From assembly GCA_021732005.1 (NCBI GenBank), contig JAKFVT010000033.1:186001-250000 (forward strand): 64,000 nt of DNA, read 5' to 3'. A program made the translations under genes and the position numbers. Below the pieces are notes generated by a model. It ran no database searches, was not told the origin of the DNA, and saw only the letters and a program-made list of their open reading frames with translations. This stretch comes from Mycobacterium sp. (GTDB lineage: Bacteria > Actinomycetota > Actinomycetes > Mycobacteriales > Mycobacteriaceae). Below, piece by piece: positions 53,146 through 60,818 of the stretch. Each line of letters starts with the position of its first letter. Position 1 is the first letter of the stretch.

Positions 53146-54030
53146 ATGACGGAAAGTGGTTCAGGTTCAACGCAGCTGCGGCCGGCCTACGAGGATGTCC
53201 AGGCGCACTACGATCTCTCGAACGACTTCTTCGCGCTCTTCCAGGATCCGTCGCGCACCTACAGCTGCGCGTTCTTCGAGCGTGAGGACTCCTCACTCGA
53301 AGAGGCACAGCTCGCGAAAATCGATCTGGCGCTGGACAAGTTGGGCTTGCAGCCCGGAATGACATTGCTCGACGTCGGCTGTGGCTGGGGCTCGGTGATG
53401 AAGCGTGCAGCGCAAAGATTCGACGTGAACACACTCGGTTTGACGTTGAGCAGAAATCAACGCGCACTGGGCCAAGAGGTGCTCGACGCCGTCGAGACCA
53501 AGCGGTCTCGGCAAATTCAGCTGCGCGGCTGGGAAGAGTTCGACGAGCCGGTCGATCGGATCGTCAGTATCGAAGCGTTCGAAGCGTTTCCGAAGGATCG
53601 CTACGCCGCGTTCTTCGACACGTGCCACCGCGTGATGCCCGACGACGGGCGAATGGTGTTGCAGACCATCATGGGCCACCCGCTGAAACGCTGGCCGGAG
53701 CTCGGGATTCCGATCGTGATGTCGGATCTGAAGTTCATGCGATTCATCTCCAAGGAGATCTTCCCGGGCGGGGCGGTGCCGTGCGACGAGGATGTCGTCG
53801 AATTCTCGGAGAAGGCCGGCTTCGCGATGGAAGAGCTTCAGTACCTGACGCCGCACTACGTGCGCACCCTCGACATCTGGTCGGAGCGACTGGAGGCCGC
53901 GCGCGATCGGGCGATCGAGGTGACGTCGGTCGAGGTGTACGACCGCTACATGCGCTACCTCGTCGGCTGCTCGGACTTCTTCCGCCGGGGCGTGTCCGAG
54001 GTCGGACAGTTCACCTTGGTCAAGCGCTGA
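53146..54030 (+). CDS. Divergent cyclopropane/mycolate methyltransferase
   Basis: A 294-residue member of the CmaA/MmaA/UmaA family. SAM motif LLDVGCGWGSVMKRA is normal. The active-site Glu segment reads IEAFEAFPKDRYAAFF (FEHF in most family members, FEAF in UmaA as I recall), and the bicarbonate-site His is replaced: MVLQTIMGHP rather than LLHTI. Tyr is kept in HYVRTL. Product is therefore uncertain; it may modify mycolates without standard bicarbonate chemistry. It is the second gene after a CmaA2-like one and converges on the ketosynthase-like gene with no gap between stops. Confidence 0.86.
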   Translation: MTESGSGSTQLRPAYEDVQAHYDLSNDFFALFQDPSRTYSCAFFEREDSSLEEAQLAKIDLALDKLGLQPGMTLLDVGCGWGSVMKRAAQRFDVNTLGLTLSRNQRALGQEVLDAVETKRSRQIQLRGWEEFDEPVDRIVSIEAFEAFPKDRYAAFFDTCHRVMPDDGRMVLQTIMGHPLKRWPELGIPIVMSDLKFMRFISKEIFPGGAVPCDEDVVEFSEKAGFAMEELQYLTPHYVRTLDIWSERLEAARDRAIEVTSVEVYDRYMRYLVGCSDFFRRGVSEVGQFTLVKR

Positions 54031-55281
54031 TCAGGCGGCACCGAAGGCCAAGACCACGTTGTAGCCACCCATCCCCATCGTGGTGCTGATCGCGTAGCGG
54101 TAGTCGGCCCGGCGCGGCCGGTCGACCACCACGTCGAGGTCGATCTCGGGATCGAGATCCTTCACGTTGCGGGTGGCCGGCACGACACCATCGCGCAGCG
54201 CTTGCACAGTGAGCACAGCCTCGATCGCACCCGCGGCGCCCAGCGAGTGGCCTAGCGCCGCCTTGGGCGCGTAAACCGCGGGCGTGTGGCCGCCGAAGGC
54301 GTGCCGGATCGCGCGGGCCTCGGCGAGGTCGCCCAACGTCGTTCCGGTGGCGTGGGCGTTGACGTGGTCGATGTCGGATGGCTGCAGCCCGGCCAGGTCG
54401 ATCGCGTGGGAGATCGCGGCAGCGGCCGTCTCTCCGGTCGGGTCCGGTTCGACGAGGTCGTAGGCGTCGGAGTTCGTCGAGGCACCCATGAGTCGAGCCA
54501 GGATCGTCGCTCCGCGGGCCTTGGCGTGCTCCTCGGATTCGATGAGCAACATGGCGGCGCCCTCACCGAGCACCATCCCGTCGCGATGCAGGTCGAAGGG
54601 GCGGCACGCGCCGGCCGGATCGTCGTTGTTGGTGGACAGCAGGCCCAGTTCATGGAAGGCCGCCACCGGCACCGCCTCGACCTGGGTCTCGACCGCGCCG
54701 CAGATCGCGATATCGGCCTCCCCCAACACGATGTGCCGCCAGGCCTGCGCGATCGCACCCGAACCGGACGCATCGCCCATCAACGGCGCAATCACACCGG
54801 CTCTGGCCTTGCGTTCCAGCCCGACCGCGGCAGCCGGCGCATTCGGCATGTGCATCTGGACCGCCAGCGGTGACATCGCCCGCAGACCGCGGGCGTGCCA
54901 GTCGACGGCGCCCTCCGCGATTTCTTCGGTGTTCGCCAGGGCCGTGCCGATCGAGACCAGCAGCCGACTGGTGTCGACCTCGGGTGAGCCCGCGGCCGCC
55001 CAGAGCCTGCGCCCCACCACGGTCGACATCTTGCCCAGATAAGACAGCCGGCGAAGCTCGACGCGGTTGAGGTGTTCGTCAAAGTCTTCACGCAGCGCCC
55101 CGCCGATCCGCACCGGCGATTCGTATTCGTGGACAAACCACTTGTCGAGTTGGCGAATGCCGCTGCCGCCCTCGAGCAATTGCTGCCAGGTTTCTTCGGC
55201 GTCCGGTGCCAGAGCAGTCGTCGACGCAACTGCCGTGACCACCACATCGGCGAGTCCATCGCCGGTCCGCAACGCTGTCAT
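54031..55281 (-). CDS. KasA/B-like beta-ketoacyl synthase with Cys-to-Asp at the active site
   Basis: A 416-residue condensing enzyme of the KAS I/II family, similar to KasA/KasB. The active-site stretch that reads VSACSSGSEA in KasA reads LMGDASGSGA here, so the nucleophile Cys is Asp170 (codon 54772-54774). The two active-site His (HVNAHATGT and LGHSLGAAG) and the Lys (YAPKAALGH) are kept. Such a protein cannot form the usual acyl-enzyme; it could act as a decarboxylating partner or chain-length-factor-like subunit. It faces the two mycolate-type methyltransferase genes and is 14 aa-context-free of insertions. Confidence 0.9.
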   Translation of the reverse strand: MTALRTGDGLADVVVTAVASTTALAPDAEETWQQLLEGGSGIRQLDKWFVHEYESPVRIGGALREDFDEHLNRVELRRLSYLGKMSTVVGRRLWAAAGSPEVDTSRLLVSIGTALANTEEIAEGAVDWHARGLRAMSPLAVQMHMPNAPAAAVGLERKARAGVIAPLMGDASGSGAIAQAWRHIVLGEADIAICGAVETQVEAVPVAAFHELGLLSTNNDDPAGACRPFDLHRDGMVLGEGAAMLLIESEEHAKARGATILARLMGASTNSDAYDLVEPDPTGETAAAAISHAIDLAGLQPSDIDHVNAHATGTTLGDLAEARAIRHAFGGHTPAVYAPKAALGHSLGAAGAIEAVLTVQALRDGVVPATRNVKDLDPEIDLDVVVDRPRRADYRYAISTTMGMGGYNVVLAFGAA

Positions 55282-55547
55282 AACCGCTGACCCCTTCGGT
55301 CGCGTCCAAGTGACGCGAGGGATACCCGCTACTCCCGGAATATATACCGGGCTTCAAGCTGATATGCTTGCAACAACGTTGGCTGCTCGAGAGGGCCGCC
55401 AGCACGTCGTGGAACACCTTCACTTCACCGGCGCCCCCGCACTGCGGAAGCCGAGTTCAGCTGATCAGTGCCACCAAGCACACAGTCTCGCGGCGATCGA
55501 TTTTGCCCTCCGGCAATCTCGCCATGTATCGATGCCCGAAAGGCTTC

Positions 55548-56930
55548 ATGAATCCCGAATTGACGTTCGCCGATCTCGGCGTGCGCCCCTCATTGGTGCG
55601 CGCACTGTCCGACGGCGGCATCACCCATCCCTTCCCGATCCAGGTCTCGACCCTGCCGGACACTCTGGCCGGCCGCGACGTGCTGGGTCGGGGCAAGACC
55701 GGCAGCGGCAAGACGCTGGCGTTTTCCATTCCCCTGGTCAGCAGGCTGGCCGACACCACCCGACGGTCATCTCGGCCCTCGGGCCTGGTGCTGGCGCCGA
55801 CACGCGAGCTGGCCACCCAGATCACTGCGGCGCTGCAGCCGCTGGCTGAGGCCGCCGGCCTGCGGGTCACCACCATCTTCGGCGGCGTTCCGCAGAACAA
55901 GCAGGTCAAGGCACTGCAGGCCGGTGTCGACATCGTGGTTGCCTGCCCGGGGCGCCTGGAGGACTTGATGCGCCAGCGCCTGATCACGCTCGACGCCGTC
56001 GAGATCACCGTGATCGACGAGGCCGACCACATGGCCGACCTGGGCTTCCTGCCCGGCGTCACCCGGATCCTCGCCGCCACCCCGGCCGGCGGACAGCGCC
56101 TGCTGTTCTCGGCGACGCTGGACAACGGCGTCGACAAGCTGGTGGCCCGGTTCCTGCGCGACCAGGTGTCGCACGCGGTGGACTCGGACACCTCGCCGGT
56201 CGACGCGATGACCCACCACGTGTTCCATGTGTCCGGCGTCGACGCCAAGAAGGACTTGGTGCACGCCTTGGCCTCGGGCACCGGACGCCGAATCCTGTTC
56301 CTGCGCACCAAGCATCACGCCCGCAAGTTGGCCAAGCAGCTCACCCAGGCCGGTATTCCGTCAGTTGATCTGCACGGCAACCTTTCTCAGCCGGCCCGCG
56401 ACCGCAACCTGGCAGCGTTCGCCGCCGGGACGGCCCGGGTTCTGGTCGCGACCGACATCGCTGCGCGCGGTGTCCACGTCGACGACGTCGAGCTGGTCGT
56501 CCACATCGACCCGCCCGCCGAACACAAGGCATACCTGCATCGCTCAGGTCGTACCGCGCGAGCGGGACGCACCGGCGACGTGGTCACCGTGGTGCTGCCC
56601 GAGCAGCGCCGCGACACCCAGGCGCTGCTGCGCAAGGCTGGCATCAAGGCCACCCCGCAACAGGTTTCCGCAGGTTCGGAACCCGTGCAGGCATTGGTCG
56701 GTGAGGTCGCCGCATACCAGGCACCGGCACCCGCGCCGGCGCCCGCTGCGCCTCGCCGTCCGTCCACGCCGGGTCGCGGCCGTGGCGGCCAGGCCCGTGG
56801 CGCCCAGTCGGGCCAGCCTCGTGGCGGCCAGTCTCGCGGTGGCCAGTCCGGCAGCAATCAAGCTCACGGTGGTGGCCAGCCCGGCCGCCGTCGTGCCCGT
56901 CGGCCGCGCTCAGCGGTTGGCACCAACTAG
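55548..56930 (+). CDS. DEAD-box RNA helicase with RGG-like tail
   Basis: A 460-residue ATP-dependent RNA helicase. Motifs: Q-motif region THPFPIQVSTLPDTLAGRD, motif I GRGKTGSGKTLAF, Ia LAPTRELATQI, II VIDEADHMADLGF, III FSATLDN, IV RILFLRTKHHARKLAK, V LVATDIAARGVHVDDV and VI YLHRSGRTARAG. The last about 70 residues are Pro/Gly/Arg/Gln-rich (GRGRGGQARGAQSGQPRGG), an RNA-binding tail. ATG 55548 has AAAGG before it; the reading frame extends upstream but looks non-coding there. A cold-shock gene follows 76 bp later, suggesting a shared low-temperature RNA role. Confidence 0.93.
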   Translation: MNPELTFADLGVRPSLVRALSDGGITHPFPIQVSTLPDTLAGRDVLGRGKTGSGKTLAFSIPLVSRLADTTRRSSRPSGLVLAPTRELATQITAALQPLAEAAGLRVTTIFGGVPQNKQVKALQAGVDIVVACPGRLEDLMRQRLITLDAVEITVIDEADHMADLGFLPGVTRILAATPAGGQRLLFSATLDNGVDKLVARFLRDQVSHAVDSDTSPVDAMTHHVFHVSGVDAKKDLVHALASGTGRRILFLRTKHHARKLAKQLTQAGIPSVDLHGNLSQPARDRNLAAFAAGTARVLVATDIAARGVHVDDVELVVHIDPPAEHKAYLHRSGRTARAGRTGDVVTVVLPEQRRDTQALLRKAGIKATPQQVSAGSEPVQALVGEVAAYQAPAPAPAPAAPRRPSTPGRGRGGQARGAQSGQPRGGQSRGGQSGSNQAHGGGQPGRRRARRPRSAVGTN

Positions 56931-57006
56931 ATTTCGTTCCGGCGGGCCCGCCGGAGCGAGCAAGGGATGCCTCCGGCATCCATCTGAATGAGAGAAGAAG
57001 AAATAG

Positions 57007-57210
57007 ATGGCACAGGGAACTGTGAAATGGTTCAACGGCGAAAAGGGCTTCGGCTTCATCGCTCCTGACAGTGGCGAGCAGGATCTGTTCGTGCACTACT
57101 CGGAAATCCAGGGCAACGGCTACAAGTCGCTCGAGGAGAACCAGCGAGTCCAGTTCGAGGTCGGACAGGGACCCAAGGGCCCCCAGGCCACGCGGGTTTC
57201 CGCGGTCTGA
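57007..57210 (+). CDS. Cold-shock protein (CspA family)
   Basis: A 67-residue cold-shock domain protein of normal length. RNA-binding motifs RNP1 (KGFGFI) and RNP2 (LFVHYS) are both present in [15 protein letters not shown] and [12 protein letters not shown]. It should bind single-stranded RNA or DNA as an RNA chaperone. It lies downstream of the DEAD-box helicase gene; an intrinsic terminator follows at 57232. Confidence 0.96.
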   Translation: MAQGTVKWFNGEKGFGFIAPDSGEQDLFVHYSEIQGNGYKSLEENQRVQFEVGQGPKGPQATRVSAV

Positions 57211-57231
57211 CTCGGACCTCATACCACAAGC

Positions 57232-57271
57232 AAGGGCTGGTGCGGCAATGCCGCACCAGCCCTTCGCTTTT
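57232..57271 (+). terminator. Intrinsic terminator after the cold-shock gene
   Basis: AAGGGCTGGTGCGGC (57232-57246) and GCCGCACCAGCCCTT (57250-57264) form a perfect 15-bp stem with loop AAT, followed by CGCTTTT. The hairpin is a strong one. Confidence 0.88.
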
Positions 57272-57312
57272 GGATAGGTGATCTCCGGGCGGCATCTGGG
57301 TCGCCGGGTGCC

Positions 57313-57915
57313 TCAGTTCGGGGGTTCGATGAGTTGCCGGATCGTGTCGCACACCGTCGCGAGCGTGTGCTCGTCCCGCGTCGACAAGGTCAACACGAAC
57401 GACCCCTGGATGAGTGCGAGCACCACATCGGCGAGGTCCTCGGCCGGGCGGTCCTGGCGGACGTCGCCGCGCTTCTGGCCCGCCACGAACAGCGTTGAGA
57501 TCCGCGCCTTCCACCCATCGATTTGTCCGGCCAGCTGTGGCCGGAAGACGTCGGAGGTGGCAGCCACCTCCGTGGAGAATTTTCCGGTCAGGCACGCCGT
57601 CTGGAAACCTGACTTCACGAAGACCTGGGACATATCCCGGTAGTAGCCGGTCACTATGTCGGCGGTCGACAGGTCGGTTCTGGCGGCCCACTTCGCGACC
57701 AGTTCACCCTGGGAGCCCATGTACCGGCTCAAAACCGCCTGGCCGAACGCATCTTTGGACCCGAAGTGGTGGTAGAACGAGCCCTTTGGCACGCCGGCCT
57801 CCGCGAGGACCGCGTCGATCGTGGTTCCGTGGAAGCCGTTTTCGTAGAACAACTTCGCGCCGGCGCGAAACAACCGCTCCTTGTGTGAGAGCGCCGCTTC
57901 CTGCTGCGTCGTCAT
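57313..57915 (-). CDS. TetR-family transcriptional regulator
   Basis: A 200-residue TetR regulator. N-terminal HTH: RLFRAGAKLFYENGFHGTT, IDAVLAEAGVPKGSFYHHF. The C-terminal domain (DIVTGYYRDMSQVFVKSGF, CLTGKFSTEVA) is typical of TetR proteins of the AcrR/QacR kind and contains one Cys. ATG 57915 has AAGGTGG upstream and is preferred to GTG 57924. It is divergent from a small gene at 58070, across two palindromes, and probably represses that unit and itself. Confidence 0.88.
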   Translation of the reverse strand: MTTQQEAALSHKERLFRAGAKLFYENGFHGTTIDAVLAEAGVPKGSFYHHFGSKDAFGQAVLSRYMGSQGELVAKWAARTDLSTADIVTGYYRDMSQVFVKSGFQTACLTGKFSTEVAATSDVFRPQLAGQIDGWKARISTLFVAGQKRGDVRQDRPAEDLADVVLALIQGSFVLTLSTRDEHTLATVCDTIRQLIEPPN

Positions 57916-57979
57916 TCGAACCACCTTCGAACCATCGGTGAACTGGCCTTTCCCACTATAGGTCGATTCTGACTGCGAT

Positions 57980-58037
57980 TAGACGATGTGGCCTAGACCA
58001 CATCGTCTAGACTAGAACGGCTAGACGATCTAGTCTA
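57980..58037. promoter_or_regulatory. Two inverted repeats in the TetR intergenic region
   Basis: TAGACGATGTGG (57980-57991) and CCACATCGTCTA (57998-58009) are perfect 12-bp arms with a 6-bp spacer. CTAGACTAG (58007-58015) and CTAGTCTAG (58029-58037) form a second 9-bp inverted repeat overlapping the first. CTAGAC/GTCTAG half-sites recur six times. This is a very likely TetR operator controlling both directions. Confidence 0.72.
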
Positions 58038-58069
58038 GCGCGAAGGGGTTGATCGAACGGAGGACCGTC

Positions 58070-58249
58070 ATGGTCGCTATCGGAGCCGGCGGACTGTCGC
58101 CGGGACGCTTCCTGAGCCGCATTGCCGCATGGCTGCGTGCGCCCGCATTCGCCGAGCAGGAGCCGCCCGGCAAGAAGCCGCATCACCCGCCGCAGCGCGC
58201 CGGATTCGTCGAGCACTCAAGGATGTCACGGGAGATGTACCGCCTCTGA
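58070..58249 (+). CDS. Small protein of unknown function under TetR control
   Basis: A 59-residue protein starting at ATG 58070 with GGAGG eight bases before it (58060-58064). It contains GRFLSRIAAWLRAPAFAEQE (a short amphipathic stretch) and a basic Pro-rich middle (EPPGKKPHHPPQRAG). No domain recognised and no membrane helix. The palindromic operator for the divergent TetR gene ends 33 bp upstream. It is followed 83 bp later by the alanine-dehydrogenase-family gene and may be part of that unit. Confidence 0.65.
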   Translation: MVAIGAGGLSPGRFLSRIAAWLRAPAFAEQEPPGKKPHHPPQRAGFVEHSRMSREMYRL

Positions 58250-58332
58250 ACTGAGCTATGGTTGTGTGCGGTGGCCAGTCGGCTCCGCAGCCAAGCTGTC
58301 ACGCGCCGCCCTCGGGAACAGAGGCCCATTGC

Positions 58333-59496
58333 ATGTCGAAAAGCTCTGAGGACTCTCAACTTTCACTGGGCGTGCTCGCTCGGTCGCGCAAAGAGAACGA
58401 GCTTCGGCTACCCATCCATCCCTCGCATATCGACAGAATCGACGCCGCGCTGCGACAGCGGATGTTTCTCGAGCAAGGCTTTGGCGAGCACTTCGGCGTC
58501 ACTGACGAGACTCTGGCCGGGCTGGTCGCCGGGATCAAGCCGCGTGATCGGTTGATCGCCGAGTGTGACGTCATCCTGCTGCCCAAGGTCCAGGCCGAAG
58601 ACCTCACGGAGATGAAGGTCGGACAAGTGGTCTGGGGATGGCCGCACTGTGTCCAGGACGCTGCCTTGACGCAGGCCGCCATCGACCGGCGGTTGACGAT
58701 CATCGCCTTCGAGGCGATGAACCATTGGCACGCCGATGGTTCCTTCGCACTCCACGTGTTCCACAAGAACAATGAACTCGCCGGTTATTGCTCCGTCCTC
58801 CATGCGATGCAGTTGGCAGGCATCACCGGCAGTTATGGCCGGCGGTTGCGGGCGGCGGTGATCGGATTCGGTGCGACCGCTCGTGGAGCGGTCACCGCGC
58901 TCAATGCGCACGGCGTCGATGACGTACGGGTGCTCACCAACCGCGATGCGGCCGCGGTTGCCTCACCGATTCACTCCACCCAGATCTTCAAGATGTGGCA
59001 GGACTCCGACGACGCCGCACGTACTTGGGCGGACACCCCCGACGGTCCTGCACCGGCAGCGACACTGCTGGCCGACAACGACATCGTCGTCAACTGCGTC
59101 CTTCAGGATCCCGAGGCGCCCCTGATCTTCGTGACCGACGACGAACTCGAGGCGTTCGCTCCCGGCAGCCTGATCATCGACGTCTCCTGCGACACCGGGA
59201 TGGGCTTCAGCTGGGCCCGGCCGACGTCGTTCACCGACCCGGTCATCACCGTGGGTTCCGACGTGTACTACTACGCCGTCGACCACAGCCCCTCGTACCT
59301 GTGGAATTCGGCGACGTGGGAAATCAGTGAGGCGTTGCTCCCGCACATCTCGACAGTCCTGGCCGGACCGGAGGCCTGGGACAGCAGCACGACGATCTCC
59401 CGGGCTGTGGAGATTCGCGACGGTGTTGTCTGCAACCCCACCATCTTGTCTTTCCAGCATCGGGCGGAGGACTACCCGCACCGCGTAACGACGTAA
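58333..59496 (+). CDS. Alanine dehydrogenase/PNT-family oxidoreductase (N5-carboxyethylornithine-synthase-like)
   Basis: A 387-residue member of the AlaDH/PNT family. N-terminal substrate domain opens with SLGVLARSRKENELRLPIH (family K/E-R pattern), followed by KVGQVVWGWPHCVQDAAL and FEAMNHWHADGSF. NAD-binding core: RRLRAAVIGFGATARGAVTA. C-terminal DNDIVVNCVLQDPEAPLIF, LIIDVSCDTGMGFSWARPTS and YLWNSATWEISEALL match N5-(carboxyethyl)ornithine synthase-type proteins, which reduce an imine of pyruvate and an amino acid. Start at ATG 58333. Downstream of the TetR-controlled small gene. Substrate specificity not certain. Confidence 0.82.
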   Translation: MSKSSEDSQLSLGVLARSRKENELRLPIHPSHIDRIDAALRQRMFLEQGFGEHFGVTDETLAGLVAGIKPRDRLIAECDVILLPKVQAEDLTEMKVGQVVWGWPHCVQDAALTQAAIDRRLTIIAFEAMNHWHADGSFALHVFHKNNELAGYCSVLHAMQLAGITGSYGRRLRAAVIGFGATARGAVTALNAHGVDDVRVLTNRDAAAVASPIHSTQIFKMWQDSDDAARTWADTPDGPAPAATLLADNDIVVNCVLQDPEAPLIFVTDDELEAFAPGSLIIDVSCDTGMGFSWARPTSFTDPVITVGSDVYYYAVDHSPSYLWNSATWEISEALLPHISTVLAGPEAWDSSTTISRAVEIRDGVVCNPTILSFQHRAEDYPHRVTT

Positions 59497-59543
59497 GCCA
59501 TTGCGGCTCAACGACAACGGCGCCAAATTCTAAATGGGCGAGG

Positions 59544-59744
59544 CTATCTCAATGGGTTCAGGTTGACGTTGAACGGGTCCGGATCGTTCACGTCGACCGC
59601 GAGCTGAAGCCAGAACCGTGAATTGAAGAACAGCAGGCTTCCATCAACATCAACCTTGAGCACCGCATCGGGCATCAGCTCATAGCCGGTGGCGTCGGGG
59701 TAACGAGTTACTCGCCCGTCCGCTTGGTGAATCTGTATATCCAT
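59544..59744 (-). CDS. Small protein of unknown function
   Basis: A 66-residue protein (MDIQIHQADGRVTRYPDAT to FNVNLNPLR) with an apparent beta-rich repeat of short strands (YELMPDAVLKVDVDGSLLFF). No domain recognised. ATG 59744 has only a weak ribosome site; an in-frame ATG at 59873 would overlap the end of the transglutaminase-like gene. It may be translated together with the upstream gene. Assignment as a real gene is tentative. Confidence 0.5.
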   Translation of the reverse strand: MDIQIHQADGRVTRYPDATGYELMPDAVLKVDVDGSLLFFNSRFWLQLAVDVNDPDPFNVNLNPLR

Positions 59745-59823
59745 ACCGGGATTGTGGTCCCAAAGCTGAGACAGTGCGGGCGATCCACTCGTTTCGATGA
59801 TGCGTGCGGCATCGTCTCTGGGC

Positions 59824-60636
59824 TCACTGGATCGACACCAGTTGATCAAGAGAGTCTCTGGGCAGATCGCCATCGACGATCGCCATGACCTCCAGTCTGT
59901 TCAGCGTGATCGCGCCCTTGTGGTTGTCCAGGAAGGCAATGTCCGCCGCGTCACGGCCGGTGGCAATCCGCACCAGGGTTTGCCGTGGCGCCAAGAGCGT
60001 TCCGTCGACAACCCTCCACTGTCCTCTCACGTACGCCTCGGCGACAGCGTGAAAATCCATGGGGTACAGACCCGGCGCGTACACCGAGACGACGCGGGCG
60101 GGCACGTTGACCGCCCGTAGCAGAGCGACGACCAGGTGGGCGAAGTCACGACACACCCCCGCGCCCGCCAGCAACGTGTCCACCGCTCCATCGATCGGGT
60201 CGCTGGAGCCAGGCACATAATTCAATCTGTTCCCCACCCAGGACGCCACGTGCTCCAACAGCGATTCCGAGTCGAGATAGTCACCAAACTCCGTTGCGGC
60301 GAAGCCATAGAACTTGTCAGCCTCCGCATACCTGCTGGGGCGCAGGTACATTGACAAGTCGTATTCGGTCACTGGCGCCGGGTTCGTACAGCCCGTGAGC
60401 GTTGCCTCATAGGCGACCCTCAGCGTTCCCACGGGAACGTCGAGTTTGTGGATTCGGTTGCCATGCTCACCGCTGATCTCCACCGCTGCGACGGGGTGCC
60501 CGTTCAGGACGAAGGACAACGCCTCGGATACTTCGGCTCCCGGATGCGGCGCGACGGCGATTTGGAACTCCAGAGTCGTCGGACCGGTGATCTCCACCTC
60601 GAGCTGGGCGGCCACCTCTCGCTTCATAACGACCAT
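59824..60636 (-). CDS. Transglutaminase-like (papain-fold) protein
   Basis: A 270-residue transglutaminase-like protein. The N-terminal about 110 residues form a beta-rich domain typical of bacterial transglutaminase family members. The catalytic Cys-His-Asp set is visible: LAGAGVCRDFAHLVVALLRA (Cys), DFHAVAEAYVRGQWRVVDGT (His then Asp). It may act as a protease or amidase in the cytosol; no signal peptide. Start at ATG 60636 (MVVMKREV) or ATG 60627. It lies downstream of the GH130-like gene on the same strand, 183 bp away, and may belong to the same unit. Confidence 0.85.
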   Translation of the reverse strand: MVVMKREVAAQLEVEITGPTTLEFQIAVAPHPGAEVSEALSFVLNGHPVAAVEISGEHGNRIHKLDVPVGTLRVAYEATLTGCTNPAPVTEYDLSMYLRPSRYAEADKFYGFAATEFGDYLDSESLLEHVASWVGNRLNYVPGSSDPIDGAVDTLLAGAGVCRDFAHLVVALLRAVNVPARVVSVYAPGLYPMDFHAVAEAYVRGQWRVVDGTLLAPRQTLVRIATGRDAADIAFLDNHKGAITLNRLEVMAIVDGDLPRDSLDQLVSIQ

Positions 60637-60818
60637 GATGCCCTGCCCGGCCGCTCTGCGCTCAAGTCCACCAGAATCTCGATGGAGCGACAGCCGCAGG
60701 CTCTAACCGACCGTCTTCGGAATCCCAAATCTCCTCGGCTGCAATTGTTTCTCGGCGCCGCGCCGGACACCCGCACGCACAGTGTCGTAAGACAGTCCGT
60801 GCGAGATCCGCCTGAACC

